From assembly GCF_051401765.1 (NCBI RefSeq), contig NW_027480423.1, forward strand, positions 11,098,001-11,162,000: a stretch of 64,000 nt of DNA, written 5' to 3'. This stretch comes from Calliopsis andreniformis (Eukaryota > Arthropoda > Insecta > Hymenoptera > Andrenidae). Both the position numbers and the translations under genes were made by a program. The notes under the pieces are model-generated. The model made no database searches. It had not been told where the DNA came from and worked only from the letters and a program-made list of their open reading frames with translations. Positions 38,361-51,200 of the stretch are shown here, piece after piece (within the stretch, counting starts at the first letter, position 1; each line of letters starts with the position of its first letter).

Positions 38361-39931
38361 ATGGAAAAGCTGTTGTATTTATATTGCATTTTATGCTTCT
38401 GGCGTTGGCTTCTAAGTCCGTAACAATTAGATGTGGTGGAGCAACGCCCTAGAGTGAAGCCTAGGTTGCTCGGAAGGTTGAAATGTCCATAACTTTCACA
38501 CTGGCTGCAATTATTCGTTTTATACGATGGAAAAACTGTTATATTTATACTGTATTTTGTGCTTCTGGTGTTGACTTCTAAGGCCCTAGCTATTCGATCT
38601 GGTGGAGCAACGCCCTAGAGTGAAGCCTAGGTAGCCCGGAACGTAGAAATGACCATTACTTTCACACTGGTAGCAATTATTCGTTTTATACGATGGAAAA
38701 ACTGTTGCATCTTTATTGTATTTTATGCTTCGGGCGTTGACTTCTAAGGCCCTAACTACTCAACCTGTTAGAGCAACGCCCTAGTGTGAAACCTAGGTTG
38801 CCCGGAAAGTTGAAATGACCATAACTCTCATACTGGTTGCAGTTATTCGTTTTATACGATGGAAAAACTGTTGTGTTTATATTGTATTTTACGCTTTTGG
38901 CTTTGAATTCTAAGGCCGTACCTATGCGATGTGGTGGAGCAACGCCCTAGAGTGAAGCCTAGGTTGCCCGGAACGTAGAAAAGACCATTACTTTCACACT
39001 GGTTGCAATTATTCGTTTTATACGATGGAAAAACTGTAGTACTTATTTTGTATTCGGTGCTTCTGGCGTTGACTTCTTAGGCCCTAACTATTCGATCTGG
39101 TGCAGCAGCGTCATAGAGTGAAGCCTAGGGTGCCCGGAAAGTAGAAATGAACATTACTTTCACACTGGTTGCAATTATTCGTTTTATACGATGGAAGAAC
39201 TGTTGTATTTATTATGTATTTTATGCTTCTGGCGTTGACTTCTTAGGCCCTAACTATTCCATCTGGTTGAAGAGCGCCCTAGGGTGAAGCCCAGGTTGCC
39301 CGGAACGTAGAAATGACCATTACTTTCACACTGGTTGCAATTATTCGTTTTATACGATGGAAAAACTGTTATATTTATTTTGTATTTGGTGCTTCTGGCG
39401 TTGATTTCTTAGGCCTTAATTATTCGATCTGGAGCAGCAGCGCCATAGAGTGAAGCCTAGGGTGCCCGAAAAGTAGAAATGAACATTACTTTTACACTGG
39501 TTGCAATTATTCGTTTTATACGATGGAAAAACTGTTGTATTTATTATGTATTTTATGCTTCTGACGTTGAATTCTAAGGCCGTAGCTATCCGATGTGGTG
39601 GAGCAACGCAGTAGAGTGAAGCCTAGGTTGCCCGGAACCTGGAAATGACCATTACTTTCACGCTGGTTGCAATTATTCGTTTTATACGATGGAAAAACTG
39701 TTGTATTTATTTTGTATTTGCTGCTTGTAGCGTTGACTTCTTAGGCCATAACTATTCCGTCTGGTGGAGCAACGCCATAGAGTGAAACGTAGGTTGCCCG
39801 GATCGTAGAAATGACCATTATATTCACACTAGTTGCAATTATTCCTTTTATACGATGGAAAAACTGTTTTCTTTTTATTGTATTTTATGCTTCTGGCGTT
39901 GAATTCTAAGTCCCTAGCTATTCGATCTGGT

Positions 39932-40180
39932 GGAACAACGGCCTAGAGTGAAGCCTAGGTTGCCCGGAACGTAGCAATGACCATTACGATCACACTGTTT
40001 GCAAATATACATTATATACGATGGAAAAGCTGTTGTACTTATATTGTATTTTATTCTCCTGGCGTTGATTTCTAAGTCCCTAGCTATTCGATCTGGTGGA
40101 GCAACGCCCTAAAGTTAAACCTAGGTTACCCGGAACGTAGAAATGACCAGTACTTTCACAATGTTTGCAATTATTCATTT
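39932..40180 (-). repeat. Copy 2 of a 4520-bp-offset duplication
   Basis: Partner of 35412-35660. The same variant set recurs again in the large duplicated block from 40.9 kb. Confidence 0.85.
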
Positions 40181-43100
40181 TATATGATGGAAAAACTGTT
40201 GTACTTATATTGTATTTTATTCTTCTGGCGTTGACTTCTTAGGCCCTAACTATTCGATCGGGCGGAGCAACGCCCTAGAGTGAAGCCCAGGTTGCCCGGA
40301 ACGTAGAAATGACCATTACTTTCATACTGTTTTCAATTATTCATTTTATACGGTGGAAAAGCTGTTGTATTTACTTTGTCTTTTATGCTTCTGGCGTTGA
40401 CTTCTAAGGCCGTAGCTATTAGATGTGGTGGAGCAACGCGCTAGAGTTAAACCTAGGTTACCCGAAACACAGAAATGACCAGTACCTTCACACTGTTTGC
40501 AGTTATTCCTGTTATACGATGGAAAAACTGTTGCATCCTTATTGCATTTTATGCTTCTGGCGTTGACTACTAAGGCCCTATCTGTTCGATCTGGTGGAGC
40601 AACGCCCTAGAGTCAAGCCTAGGTTGCTCGGTATGTTGAAATGTCCATAACTTTCGCACTGGTTGCAATTATTCGTTTTATACGATGGAAAAACTGTTGC
40701 ATCTTTATTGTATTTTATGCTTCTGGCGTTGACTTCTAAGGCCCTCATTATTCGATCTGGTGGAGCAACGCCGTCGAGTGACGTCTAGGTTCCCCGGAAC
40801 GTAGAAATGACCATCACTTTCACAATGTTTGCAATTATTCATTTTATACGATTGAAAAACTGTTGTACTTATATTGTATTTTACTCTTCTGGCGTTGACT
40901 TCTTAGGCCCTAACTATTCGATCTGGTGGAACAGCGGCCTAGAGTGAAGCCTAGGTTGCCCGGAACGTAGCAATGACCATTACGATCACACTGTTTGCAA
41001 ATATACTTTATATACGATGGAAAAGCTGTTGTATTTATATTGTATTTTATTCTTCTGGCGTTGAATTCTAAGTGCCTAGCTATTCGATCTGGTAGAGCAA
41101 TGCCCTATAATGAAGCCTAGGTTGCCCGGAACCTAGAAATGACCATTACTTTCACACTGGTTGTAATTATTCGTTTTATACGATGGAAAAGCTGTTGTAT
41201 TTATATTGTATTTTATGCTTCTGGCGTTGACTTCTAAGGCCGTAGCTATTAGATGTGGTGGACCGACGCCCTAGTGTGACGCCTAGGTTGCCCGGAACGT
41301 AGAAATGACGATTACTTTCACAATGTTTGCAATTATTCATTTTATACGATGGTAAAACTGTTGTACTTATATCGTATTTTATTCTTCTGGCGTTGATTTC
41401 TAAGTCCCTAGCTATTCGATCTGGTGGAGTAACGCCCTAGAGTTAAACCTAGGTTACCCGGAACGTAGAAATGACCAGTACTTTCACAATGATTGCAATT
41501 ATTCATTTTATATGATGGAAAAACTGTTGTACTTATATTGTATTTTATTCTTCTGGCGTTGACTTCTTAGGCCCTAACTATTCGATCTGGTGGAACAACG
41601 CCCTAGAGGGAAGCCTAGGTTGCCCGGAACGTAGCAATGACCATTACCTTCACACTGGTTGCAATTATTCCTGTTATACGATGGAAAAACTGTTCTATTT
41701 ATTTTGTATTTTATGCTTCGGGCGTCGACTTCTAAGGCCTAAACTATTCGGGCTGGTGGAGCAACATCCTAGAGTTAAATCTAGGTTACCCGGAACGTAG
41801 AAATGACCAGTACATTCACACTGTTAGCAGTTATTCCTGTTATACGATCTAAAGACTGTTGCATCTTTATTGTGTTTTATGCTTCTGTCGTTGACTTCTA
41901 AGGCCCTAGCCTTTCGATATGATGGAGCAACGCCCTAGAGTGAAGCCCAGGTTGCTCGGAATGTTGAAGTGTCCATAACTTTCATACTGGTTGCAATTAT
42001 TCATGCTATACGATGGAGAAACTGTTGTATTTTTATTGTATTTTATGTTTCAGGTGTTGACTTCTAAGGTCGTAGCTATTCGATCTCGTGGGGCAACGTC
42101 CATTAGTGAAGCGTATGTTGCCCGAAGCGTAGAAATGACCATTACTTTCAGACTGGTTGCAAATATTCTTTTTATACGATGGAAAAACTGTTGAATTTTT
42201 ATTGTATTTTATGCTTCTGGCGTTGAATTGTAAGTCACTAACTATTCGATCTGGTGGATCAACGCCCTAGACTGAAGTCTAGGTTGCCCGCGACGTAGAA
42301 ATGACCATTACTTTTACACTGGTTGCATTTATTCGCTCTATACGATGGAAAAACTGTTGTATTTATATTGTATTTTATGCTCCTGGCGTTGACGTCTTAG
42401 GTCCAAACTATTCGGTCTGGTGGACCAACGCCCTAGAGTGAAGCCTAGGTTGCACGGAACGTAGAAATGACCGTAACTTTCACACTGGTTGCATTATTCA
42501 CTTTATGCAATGGAAAAACTGTTCTATTTATATTGTATTTTATGGTTCTGGCGTTGACTTCTTAGGCCCTAACTATTCAATCTGTTGGAGCAACGCCCTA
42601 GAGTGAAGCATAGGTTGCCCGGAAAGGAGAAATGACCATAACTTTCATACTGGTTGTAATTATTCGTTTTATACGATGGAAAAACTGTTGCATCTTTATT
42701 GTATTTTATGCTTCTGGCGTTGACTTCTAAGGCCCTCATTATTCGATCTGGTGGAGCAACGCCGTAGAGTGACGACTAGGTTCCCCGGAACGTAGAAATG
42801 ACCATCACTTTCACAATGTTTGCAATTATTCATTTTATACGATGGAAAAACTGTTGTACTTATATTGTATTTTATTCTTCTGGCGTTAACTTCTTAGGCC
42901 CTAACTATTCGATCTGGTGGAACAACGGCCTAGAGTGAAGCCTAGGTTGCCCGGAACGCAGCAATGACCATTACGATCACACTGTTTGCAAATATACTTT
43001 ATATACGATGGAAAAGCTGTTGTATTTATATTGTATTTTATGCTTCAGGCGTTGACTTCTAAGGCCGTAGCTATTCGATATGGTGGAGCAACACCATAGA

Positions 43101-43491
43101 GTGAAGCCTAGGTTGCCCGGAATGTAGAAATGACCCTACCTTTCATACTGGTTGCAATTATACGTTTTATACGATGGAAAAACTGTTGTATTTATATTGT
43201 ATTTTATGCTTCTGGCGTTGACTTCTAGGGACCTAACTATTCGATCTGGAGGAGCAACGCCCTACAGTGAAGCCCAGGTTGCCCGGAACGTAGAAATGAC
43301 CATTACATTCAAACTGTTTGCAATTATTCATTTTATACGATGGAAAAGCTGTTGTATTTATATCGTATTTTATGCTTCTGGCGTTGATGTCTATGGCCCT
43401 AACTATTCCATCTGGTGGAACAACGCCCTAGGGTGAAGCCTAGGTTGCCCGGAACGTAGAAATGTCCATTACTTTCACACTGGTTGCAATT

Positions 43492-43508
43492 ATTCGTTTT
43501 ATACGATG
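43492..43508 (+). other. CENP-B-box-like word (typical copy)
   Basis: The conserved word ATTCGTTTTATACGATG matches the known essential CENP-B box pattern NTTCGNNNNANNCGGGN at TTCG, the central A and CG, seven of nine fixed positions. The last two (GG) read AT. The word recurs in most right-arm units and, reverse-complemented, in many left-arm units. Variants with TTCAT or TTCCT lose the TTCG. A chance match is possible because the repeat is simply conserved here. Confidence 0.25.
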
Positions 43509-43660
43509 GAAAAACTGTTGCATCTTTATCGCATTTTATGCTTCTGGCGTTGACTACTAAGGCCCTAACTGTTCGATCTGGTGGAGCAACGCCCTAGAGT
43601 GAACCCTAGGTTGCCCGGGACGTAGAAATGACCATTACTTTTACACTGGTTGCAATTATT
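43495..43660 (-). repeat. Representative monomer, right arm (166 bp)
   Basis: A typical reverse-orientation copy bounded by TGCAATTATT ending at 43494 and at 43660. Read on the minus strand it shows the same order of landmarks and the same GC-rich core and AT-rich flank as the left-arm copies. Confidence 0.95.
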
Positions 43661-45940
43661 CGTTTTATACGATGGAAAAGCTGTTGTACTTATATTGTAT
43701 TTTATTCTCCTGGCGTTGACTTCCTAGGTCCTAACTATTCGATCTGGTGGAACATCACCCTAGGGTGAAGCCTAGGTTGCCCGGAACGTAGAAATGACCA
43801 TTACTTTCACACTGGTTGCAATTATTCATGCTATACGATGGAGAAACTGTTGTATTTTTATTGTATTTTATGTTTCAGGTGTTGACCTCTAAGGTCGTAG
43901 CTATTCGATCTCGTGGGGCTACGTCCAATAGTGAAGCGTATGTTGCCCGAAGCGTAGAAATGACCATTACTTTCAGACTGGTTGCAATTATTCTTTTTAT
44001 ACGATGGAAAAACTGTTGTATTTTTATTGCATTTTATGCGTCTGGAGTTGTTTTCTAAGGCCCTAACTATTCGACCTGGTCGTGCAAAGCTCTAGAGTGA
44101 AGCCTAGGTTGCACGGAACGTAGAAGTGCCCATTACTTTCACGCTGGTTGCAATTATTCCTGTTATACGATGGAAAAACTGTTGTATTTTTATTGTATTT
44201 TATGCTCTTGGCGTTGACCTCCAAGTCCCTAGCTATTCGATCTGGTGGAGCAACGCTCTAGGGCGAAGCCTAGGTTGCCCGGAACGTAGAAATGACCATT
44301 ACTTTCACACTGGTTGCAAGTATTCGTTTTATACGATGGAAAAACTGTTGTACTTATATCGTATTTTATGCTTCTGACGTTGACTTCTTATTCCCTAACT
44401 ATTCGATCTGGTGGATCAACGCCCTAGAGTGAAGCCAAGGTTACCCGGAACGTAGAAATGACCATTACTTTCACACTGGTTGCAATTATCCTTTTTATAC
44501 GATGGAAAAGCTGTTGTATTTTTACTGTATTTTCTGCTTCTGCCGTTGACTTCTTAGGCCCTAACTATTCGATCTGCTGGATCAACGCCATAGAGTGAAG
44601 CCTAGGTCACCCGGAACGTAGAAATGGCCATTACAATCAAACTGGTTGCAATTATTCGTTTTATACGATGGAAAAACTGTTGTACTTATATCGTATTTCA
44701 TGCTTCTGGCGTTGACTTCTTAGGCCCTAACTATTCGGTCTGGTGGAGCAACACTCTAGGGCGAAGCCTAGGTTGCCCGGAACGTAGAAATGGCCATCAC
44801 TTTCACACTGGTTTCAATTATTCCCGTTATACGATGGAAAAACTGTTGTATTTTTATTGTATTTTATGTTTCGGGCGTTGACTTCTAAGGCCCTAGCTAT
44901 TCCATCTGGTGGAGCAATGCCTTAGAGTGAAGCCTAGGTTGCCCGGAGCGTAGAAATGACCATTACTTTCACAATGGTTGCAATTATTCCCGTTATACGA
45001 TAGAAAAACTGTTGTATTTTTATTGTATTTTATGTTTCGGGCGTTGACTTCTAACGCCCTAGCTATTCGATCTGGTGGAGCAACGCCCTAGATTGAAGCC
45101 TAGGATGCCCGAAACGACGAAATGATAGTTAATTTCACACTGGTTGCAATTATTCATGCTATACGATGGAAAATCTTTGCATTTTTATTGTATTTCCTAC
45201 TTCTGGCTTTGACTTCTAAGGTCCTAGCTATTCGGTCTGGCGGAGCAACATCCAATGGTGAAGCCTATGTTGCCCGGAGCGTAGAAATGACCATAACTTT
45301 CACACTGGTTGCAATTATTCGTTTCATACGATGGAAAAGCTGTTGAATTCATATTGTATTGTATGCTTCTGGCGTTGACTTCTATGGCCGTAGCTATTCG
45401 ATGTGGTGGAGGAACGCCCTGGAGTGAAGCCTAGGTTGCCCGGAACGTAGAAATGACCATAACTTTCACACTGGTTGCAATTATTCGTTTTATACGATGG
45501 AAAAACTGTTGAAATTGTATTGTATTTTATGCTTCGGGCGTTGACTTCTAAGGCCCTAACTATTCGATCTAGTGGAGCAACGCCCTACGGTGAAGCCTAG
45601 TTTGCCCTGAACGTAGACATGACCATAACGTTCATACTGGTTGCAATTATTTGTTTCATACGTTGGAAAAACTGTTGTATTTATATTGTATTTTATGCTT
45701 CTGGCGTTGACTTCTTAGGACCTAACTATTCGATCTGGTGGGACAACGCACTAGAGTGAAGCCTAGTTTGCCCAGAATGCCAAAATGACCATAACTTTCA
45801 CACTGGTTGCAATTATTCGCTTTATACGATGGAATAACTGTTGCATTTATATTGTATTTTATGCTTCTGGCCTTGACTCCATAGGTCCCAACTATTCGGT
45901 CTGGTGGAGCAACACCCTAGAGCGAACCCTAGGTTGCCCG

Positions 45941-46272
45941 GTACATAGAAATAACCATAACTTTCACACTGGTTGCAATTATTCGCTTTATACGATGGAA
46001 TAACTGTTGCATTTATATTGTATTTTATGCTTCTGGCGTTGACTTCATAGGTCCTAACTATTCGGTCTGGTGGACCAACGCCCTAGAGTGGAGCCTAGGT
46101 TGCCCGGTACATAGAAATAACCATAACTTTCACACTGGTTGCAATTATTCGCTTTATACGATGGAATAACTGTTGCATTTATATTGTATTTTATGCTTCT
46201 GGCGTTGACTTCATAGGTCCTAACTATTCGGTCTGGTGGACCAACGCCCTAGAGTGGAGCCTAGGTTGCACG
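45941..46272 (-). repeat. Two adjacent near-identical monomers
   Basis: Consecutive units share TACATAGAAATAACC, GATGGAATAACTG, ACTTCATAGGTCC, GTCTGGTGGACC and GAGTGGAGCC with no difference seen over about 166 bp. Neighbouring monomers elsewhere usually differ at many sites. The pair is also present in copy B at +7135, so this doubling preceded the large duplication. Confidence 0.82.
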
Positions 46273-48089
46273 GAACGTAGAAATGACCATTACCTTCTCA
46301 CTGGTTGCAATTATATCTGTTATACGATGGAAGGACTGTTGTATTTTTATTGTATTTTATGTTTCAGGCGTTGACTTCTAAGGTCCTAGCTATTCGATCT
46401 CGTGCGGCAACGTCCAAGAGTGAAGGGTATGTTGCCCGGAGCGTAGAAATGACCATTACTTTCACAATGGTTGCAATTATTATCTTTATACGATGGAAAA
46501 ACGGTTGTATTTTTACTGTATCTTATGCGTCCGGAGTTGTTTTCTAAGGCCCTAGCTATTGGACCTGGTGGTGCAACGCCCTAGTGCGAAGCCTAGGTTG
46601 CAAGGAACGTAGAAGTGCCCATTACTTTCACGCTGGTTGCAATTATTCCTGTTATAAGATGGAAAAACTGCTGTATTTTTATTGTATTTTATGCTCTTGG
46701 CGTTGACCTCCAAGTCCCTAGCTATTCGATCTGGAGGAGCAACGCTCTAGTGCGAAGCCTAGGTTGCCCGGAACGTAGAAATGGCCATTACTTTCACACT
46801 GGTTGCAAGTATTCGTTTTATACGATGGAAAAACTGTTGTACTTATATCGTATTTTATGCTTCTGGCGTTGACTTCTTAGGACCTAACTATTCGATCTGG
46901 TGGCACAACGCACTAGAGTGAAGTCTAGTTTGCCCGGGATGTATAAATGACCATAACTTTCACACTAGTTGCAATTATTCCCGTTATACGATGGAAAAGC
47001 TGTTGTATTTTTATTGTATTGTATGCTTCTGGCGTTGACTTCTACGGCCGTAGCTATTCGATGTGGTGGAGGAACGCACTAGAGTGAAGCCTAGTTTGCC
47101 CAGAATGCAGAAATGACCATAACTTTCACACTGGTTGCAATTATTCGCTTTATACGATGGAATAACTGATGCATTTATACTGTATTTTATGCTTCTGGCG
47201 TTGACTTCTTAGGACCTAACTATTTGGTATGGTGGACCAACGCCCTAGAGTGGAGCCTAGTTTGCACGGAACGTAGAAATGACCATAACTTTCACACTGG
47301 TTGCAATTATACGCTTTATACAATGGAAAAACTGTTCAATTTTTATTGTATTTTATGTTTCTGGCGCTGACTTCTTAGGTCCTAACTATTCGGTCTGGTG
47401 TAGAAACGCCCTAGAGTGAAGCCTAGGTTACCTGGAACGTAGCAATGACCAGTACTTTCACACTGGTTGCAATTATTCCTGTTATACGATGGAAAAACTG
47501 TTGTATTTTTATTGTATTTTATGCTTCTGGCGTTGACCTCCAAGACCCTAGCTATTCGATCTGGTGCAGCAACGCCCTAGGGCGAAGCCTAGGTTGCCCG
47601 GAACGTAGAAATGGCCATTACTTTCAAACTGGTTGCAATTATTCATTTTATACGGTGGAAAAACTGTTGTATTTTTATAGTATTTTATGCTTCTGGCGTT
47701 GACTTCTTAGGCCCTAACTATACCATCTGGTGGAACAACGCCCTAGAGTGAAGCCTAGGTTGCACGGAACGTAGAAATGACCATAACTTTCACACTGGTT
47801 GCATTATTCACTTTATGTAATGGAAAAACTGTTCTATTTATATTGTGTTTTATGGTTCTGGCGTTGACTTCTTAGGCCCCAGCTATTCGATCTGGTGGAA
47901 CAGCGGCCTAGAGTGAAGCCTAGGTTGCCCGGAACGTAGCAATGACCATTACGATCACACTGTTTGCAAATATACTTTATATACGATGGAAAAGCTGTTG
48001 TATTTATATTGTATTTTATTCTTCTGGCGTTGAATTCTAAGTGCCTAGCTATTCGATCTGGTAGAGCAATGCCCTATAATGAAGCCTAG

Positions 48090-48255
48090 GGTGCCCGGAA
48101 AGTAGAAATGAACATTATTTTCACACTGGTTGCAATTATTCGATTTATACGATGGAAAAACTGTTGTATTTATTATGTATTTTATGCTTCTGACGTTGTA
48201 TTTTAAGGTCGTAGCTATTCGATGTGGTGCAGCAACGCCCTAGAGTGAAGCCTAG
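48090..48255 (-). repeat. Extra monomer in copy B relative to copy A
   Basis: This unit (CCCGGAAAGTAGAAATG, GAACATTATTTTCAC, TATTATGTATTTTATG, CTTCTGACGTTG) has no counterpart at the expected place in copy A. It resembles the monomer at about 39.46-39.62 kb. Either A lost it or B gained it. Confidence 0.8.
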
Positions 48256-51200
48256 GTTGCCCGGAACCTAGAAATGACCATTACTTTCACACTGGTTGTA
48301 ATTATTCGTTTTATACGATGGAAAAGCTGTTGTATTTATATTGTATTTTATGCTTCTGGCGTTGACTTCTAAGGCCGTAGCTATTAGATGTGGTGGACCG
48401 ACGCCCTAGTGTGACGCCTAGGTTGCCCGGAACGTAGAAATGACGATTACTTTCACAATGTTTGCAATTATTCATTTTATACGATGGTAAAACTGTTGTA
48501 CTTATATCGTATTTTATTCTTCTGGCGTTGATTTCTAAGTCCCTAGCTATTCGATCTGGTGGAGTAACGCCCTAGAGTTAAACCTAGGTTACCCGGAACG
48601 TAGAAATGACCAGTACTTTCACAATGTTTGCAATTATTCATTTTATATGATGGAAAAACTGTTGTACTTATATTGTATTTTATTCTTCTGGCGTTGACTT
48701 CTTAGGCCCTAACTATTCGATCTGGTGGAACAACGCCCTAGAGGGAAGCCTAGGTTGCCCGGAACGTAGCAACGACCATTACCTTCACACTGGTTGCAAT
48801 TATTCCTGTTATACGATGGAAAAACTGTTCTATTTATTTTGTATTTTATGCTTCGGGCGTCGACTTCTAAGGCCTAAACTATTCGGGCTGGTGGAGCAAC
48901 ATCCTAGAGTTAAACCTAGGTTACCCGGAACGTAGAAATGACCAGTACATTCACACTGTTAGCAGTTATTCCTGTTATACGATCTAAAGACTGTTGCATC
49001 TTTATTGTGTTTTATGCTTCTGTCGTTGACTTCTAAGGCCCTAGCCTTTCGATATGATGGAGCAACGCCCTAGAGTGAAGCCCAGGTTGCTCGGAATGTT
49101 GAAGTGTCCATAACTTTCATACTGGTTGCAATTATTCATGCTATACGATGGAGAAACTGTTGTATTTTTATTGTATTTTATGTTTCAGGTGTTGACTTCT
49201 AAGGTCGTAGCTATTCGATCTCGTGGGGCAACGTCCATTAGTGAAGCGTATGTTGCCCGAAGCGTAGAAATGACCATTACTTTCAGACTGGTTGCAAATA
49301 TTCTTTTTATACGATGGAAAAGCTGTTGAATTTTTATTGTATTTTATGCTTCTGGCGTTGAATTGTAAGTCCCTAACTATTCGATCTGGTGGAGCAACGC
49401 CCTAGACTGAAGTCTAGGTTGCCCGCGACGTAGAAATGACCATTACTTTTACACTGGTTGCATTTATTCGCTCTATACGATGGAAAAACTGTTGTATTTA
49501 TATTGTATTTTATGCTCCTGGCGTTGACGTCTTAGGTCCAAACTATTCGGTCTGGTGGACCAACGCCCTAGAGTGAAGCCTAGGTTGCACGGAACGTAGA
49601 AATGACCGTAACTTTCACACTGGTTGCATTATTCACTTTATGCAATGGAAAAACTGTTCTATTTATATTGTATTTTATGGTTCTGGCGTTGACTTCTTAG
49701 GCCCTAACTATTCAATCTGTTGGAGCAACGCCCTAGAGTGAAGCATAGGTTGCCCGGAAAGGAGAAATGACCATAACTTTCATACTGGTTGTAATTATTC
49801 GTTTTATACGATGGAAAAACTGTTGCATCTTTATTGTATTTTATGCTTCTGGCGTTGACTTCTAAGGCCCTCATTATTCGATCTGGTGGAGCAACGCCGT
49901 AGAGTGACGACTAGGTTCCCCGGAACGTAGAAATGACCATCACTTTCACAATGTTTGCAATTATTCATTTTATACGATGGAAAAACTGTTGTACTTATAT
50001 TGTATTTTATTCTTCTGGCGTTAACTTCTTAGGCCCTAACTATTCGATCTGGTGGAACAACGGCCTAGAGTGAAGCCTAGGTTGCCCGGAACGCAGCAAT
50101 GACCATTACGATCACACTGTTTGCAAATATACTTTATATACGATGGAAAAGCTGTTGTATTTATATTGTATTTTATGCTTCAGGCGTTGACTTCTAAGGC
50201 CGTAGCTATTCGATATGGTGGAGCAACACCATAGAGTGAAGCCTAGGTTGCCCGGAATGTAGAAATGACCCTACCTTTCATACTGGTTGCAATTATACGT
50301 TTTATACGATGGAAAAACTGTTGTATTTATATTGTATTTTATGCTTCTGGCGTTGACTTCTAGGGACCTAACTATTCGATCTGGAGGAGCAACGCCCTAC
50401 AGTGAAGCCCAGGTTGCCCGGAACGTAGAAATGACCATTACATTCAAACTGTTTGCAATTATTCATTTTATACGATGGAAAAGCTGTTGTATTTATATCG
50501 TATTTTATGCTTCTGGCGTTGATGTCTATGGCCCTAACTATTCCATCTGGTGGAACAACGCCCTAGGGTGAAGCCTAGGTTGCCCGGAACGTAGAAATGT
50601 CCATTACTTTCACACTGGTTGCAATTATTCGTTTTATACGATGGAAAAACTGTTGCATCTTTATCGCATTTTATGCTTCTGGCGTTGACTACTAAGGCCC
50701 TAACTGTTCGATCTGGTGGAGCAACGCCCTAGAGTGAACCCTAGGTTGCCCGGGACGTAGAAATGACCATTACTTTTACACTGGTTGCAATTATTCGTTT
50801 TATACGATGGAAAAGCTGTTGTACTTATATTGTATTTTATTCTCCTGGCGTTGACTTCCTAGGTCCTAACTATTCGATCTGGTGGAACATCACCCTAGGG
50901 TGAAGCCTAGGTTGCCCGGAACGTAGAAATGACCATTACTTTCACACTGGTTGCAATTATTCATGCTATACGATGGAGAAACTGTTGTATTTTTATTGTA
51001 TTTTATGTTTCAGGTGTTGACCTCTAAGGTCGTAGCTATTCGATCTCGTGGGGCTACGTCCAATAGTGAAGCGTATGTTGCCCGAAGCGTAGAAATGACC
51101 ATTACTTTCAGACTGGTTGCAATTATTCTTTTTATACGATGGAAAAACTGTTGTATTTTTATTGCATTTTATGCGTCTGGAGTTGTTTTCTAAGGCCCTA

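Larger units (their letters stand above)
40905..47873 (-). repeat. Large tandem duplication, copy A (about 7.0 kb)
   Basis: From about 41113 to 46985 it matches copy B at a constant 7135-bp offset (43 x 166 minus 3), for example GAACCTAGAAATG near 41131 and 48266. The first 200 bp match at 6969 bp, because copy B has one more monomer near 48.09-48.26 kb. The end (47757-47873) resembles 42452-42565 (GCATTATTCACTTTATG at 42491 and 47801). Differences from B are isolated bases, for example AATGATTGC versus AATGTTTGC (41490, 48628), GTAAGTCACTA versus GTAAGTCCCTA (42237), and TTGCCCGGAACG versus TTGCCCCGAACG (44280). Confidence 0.93.
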
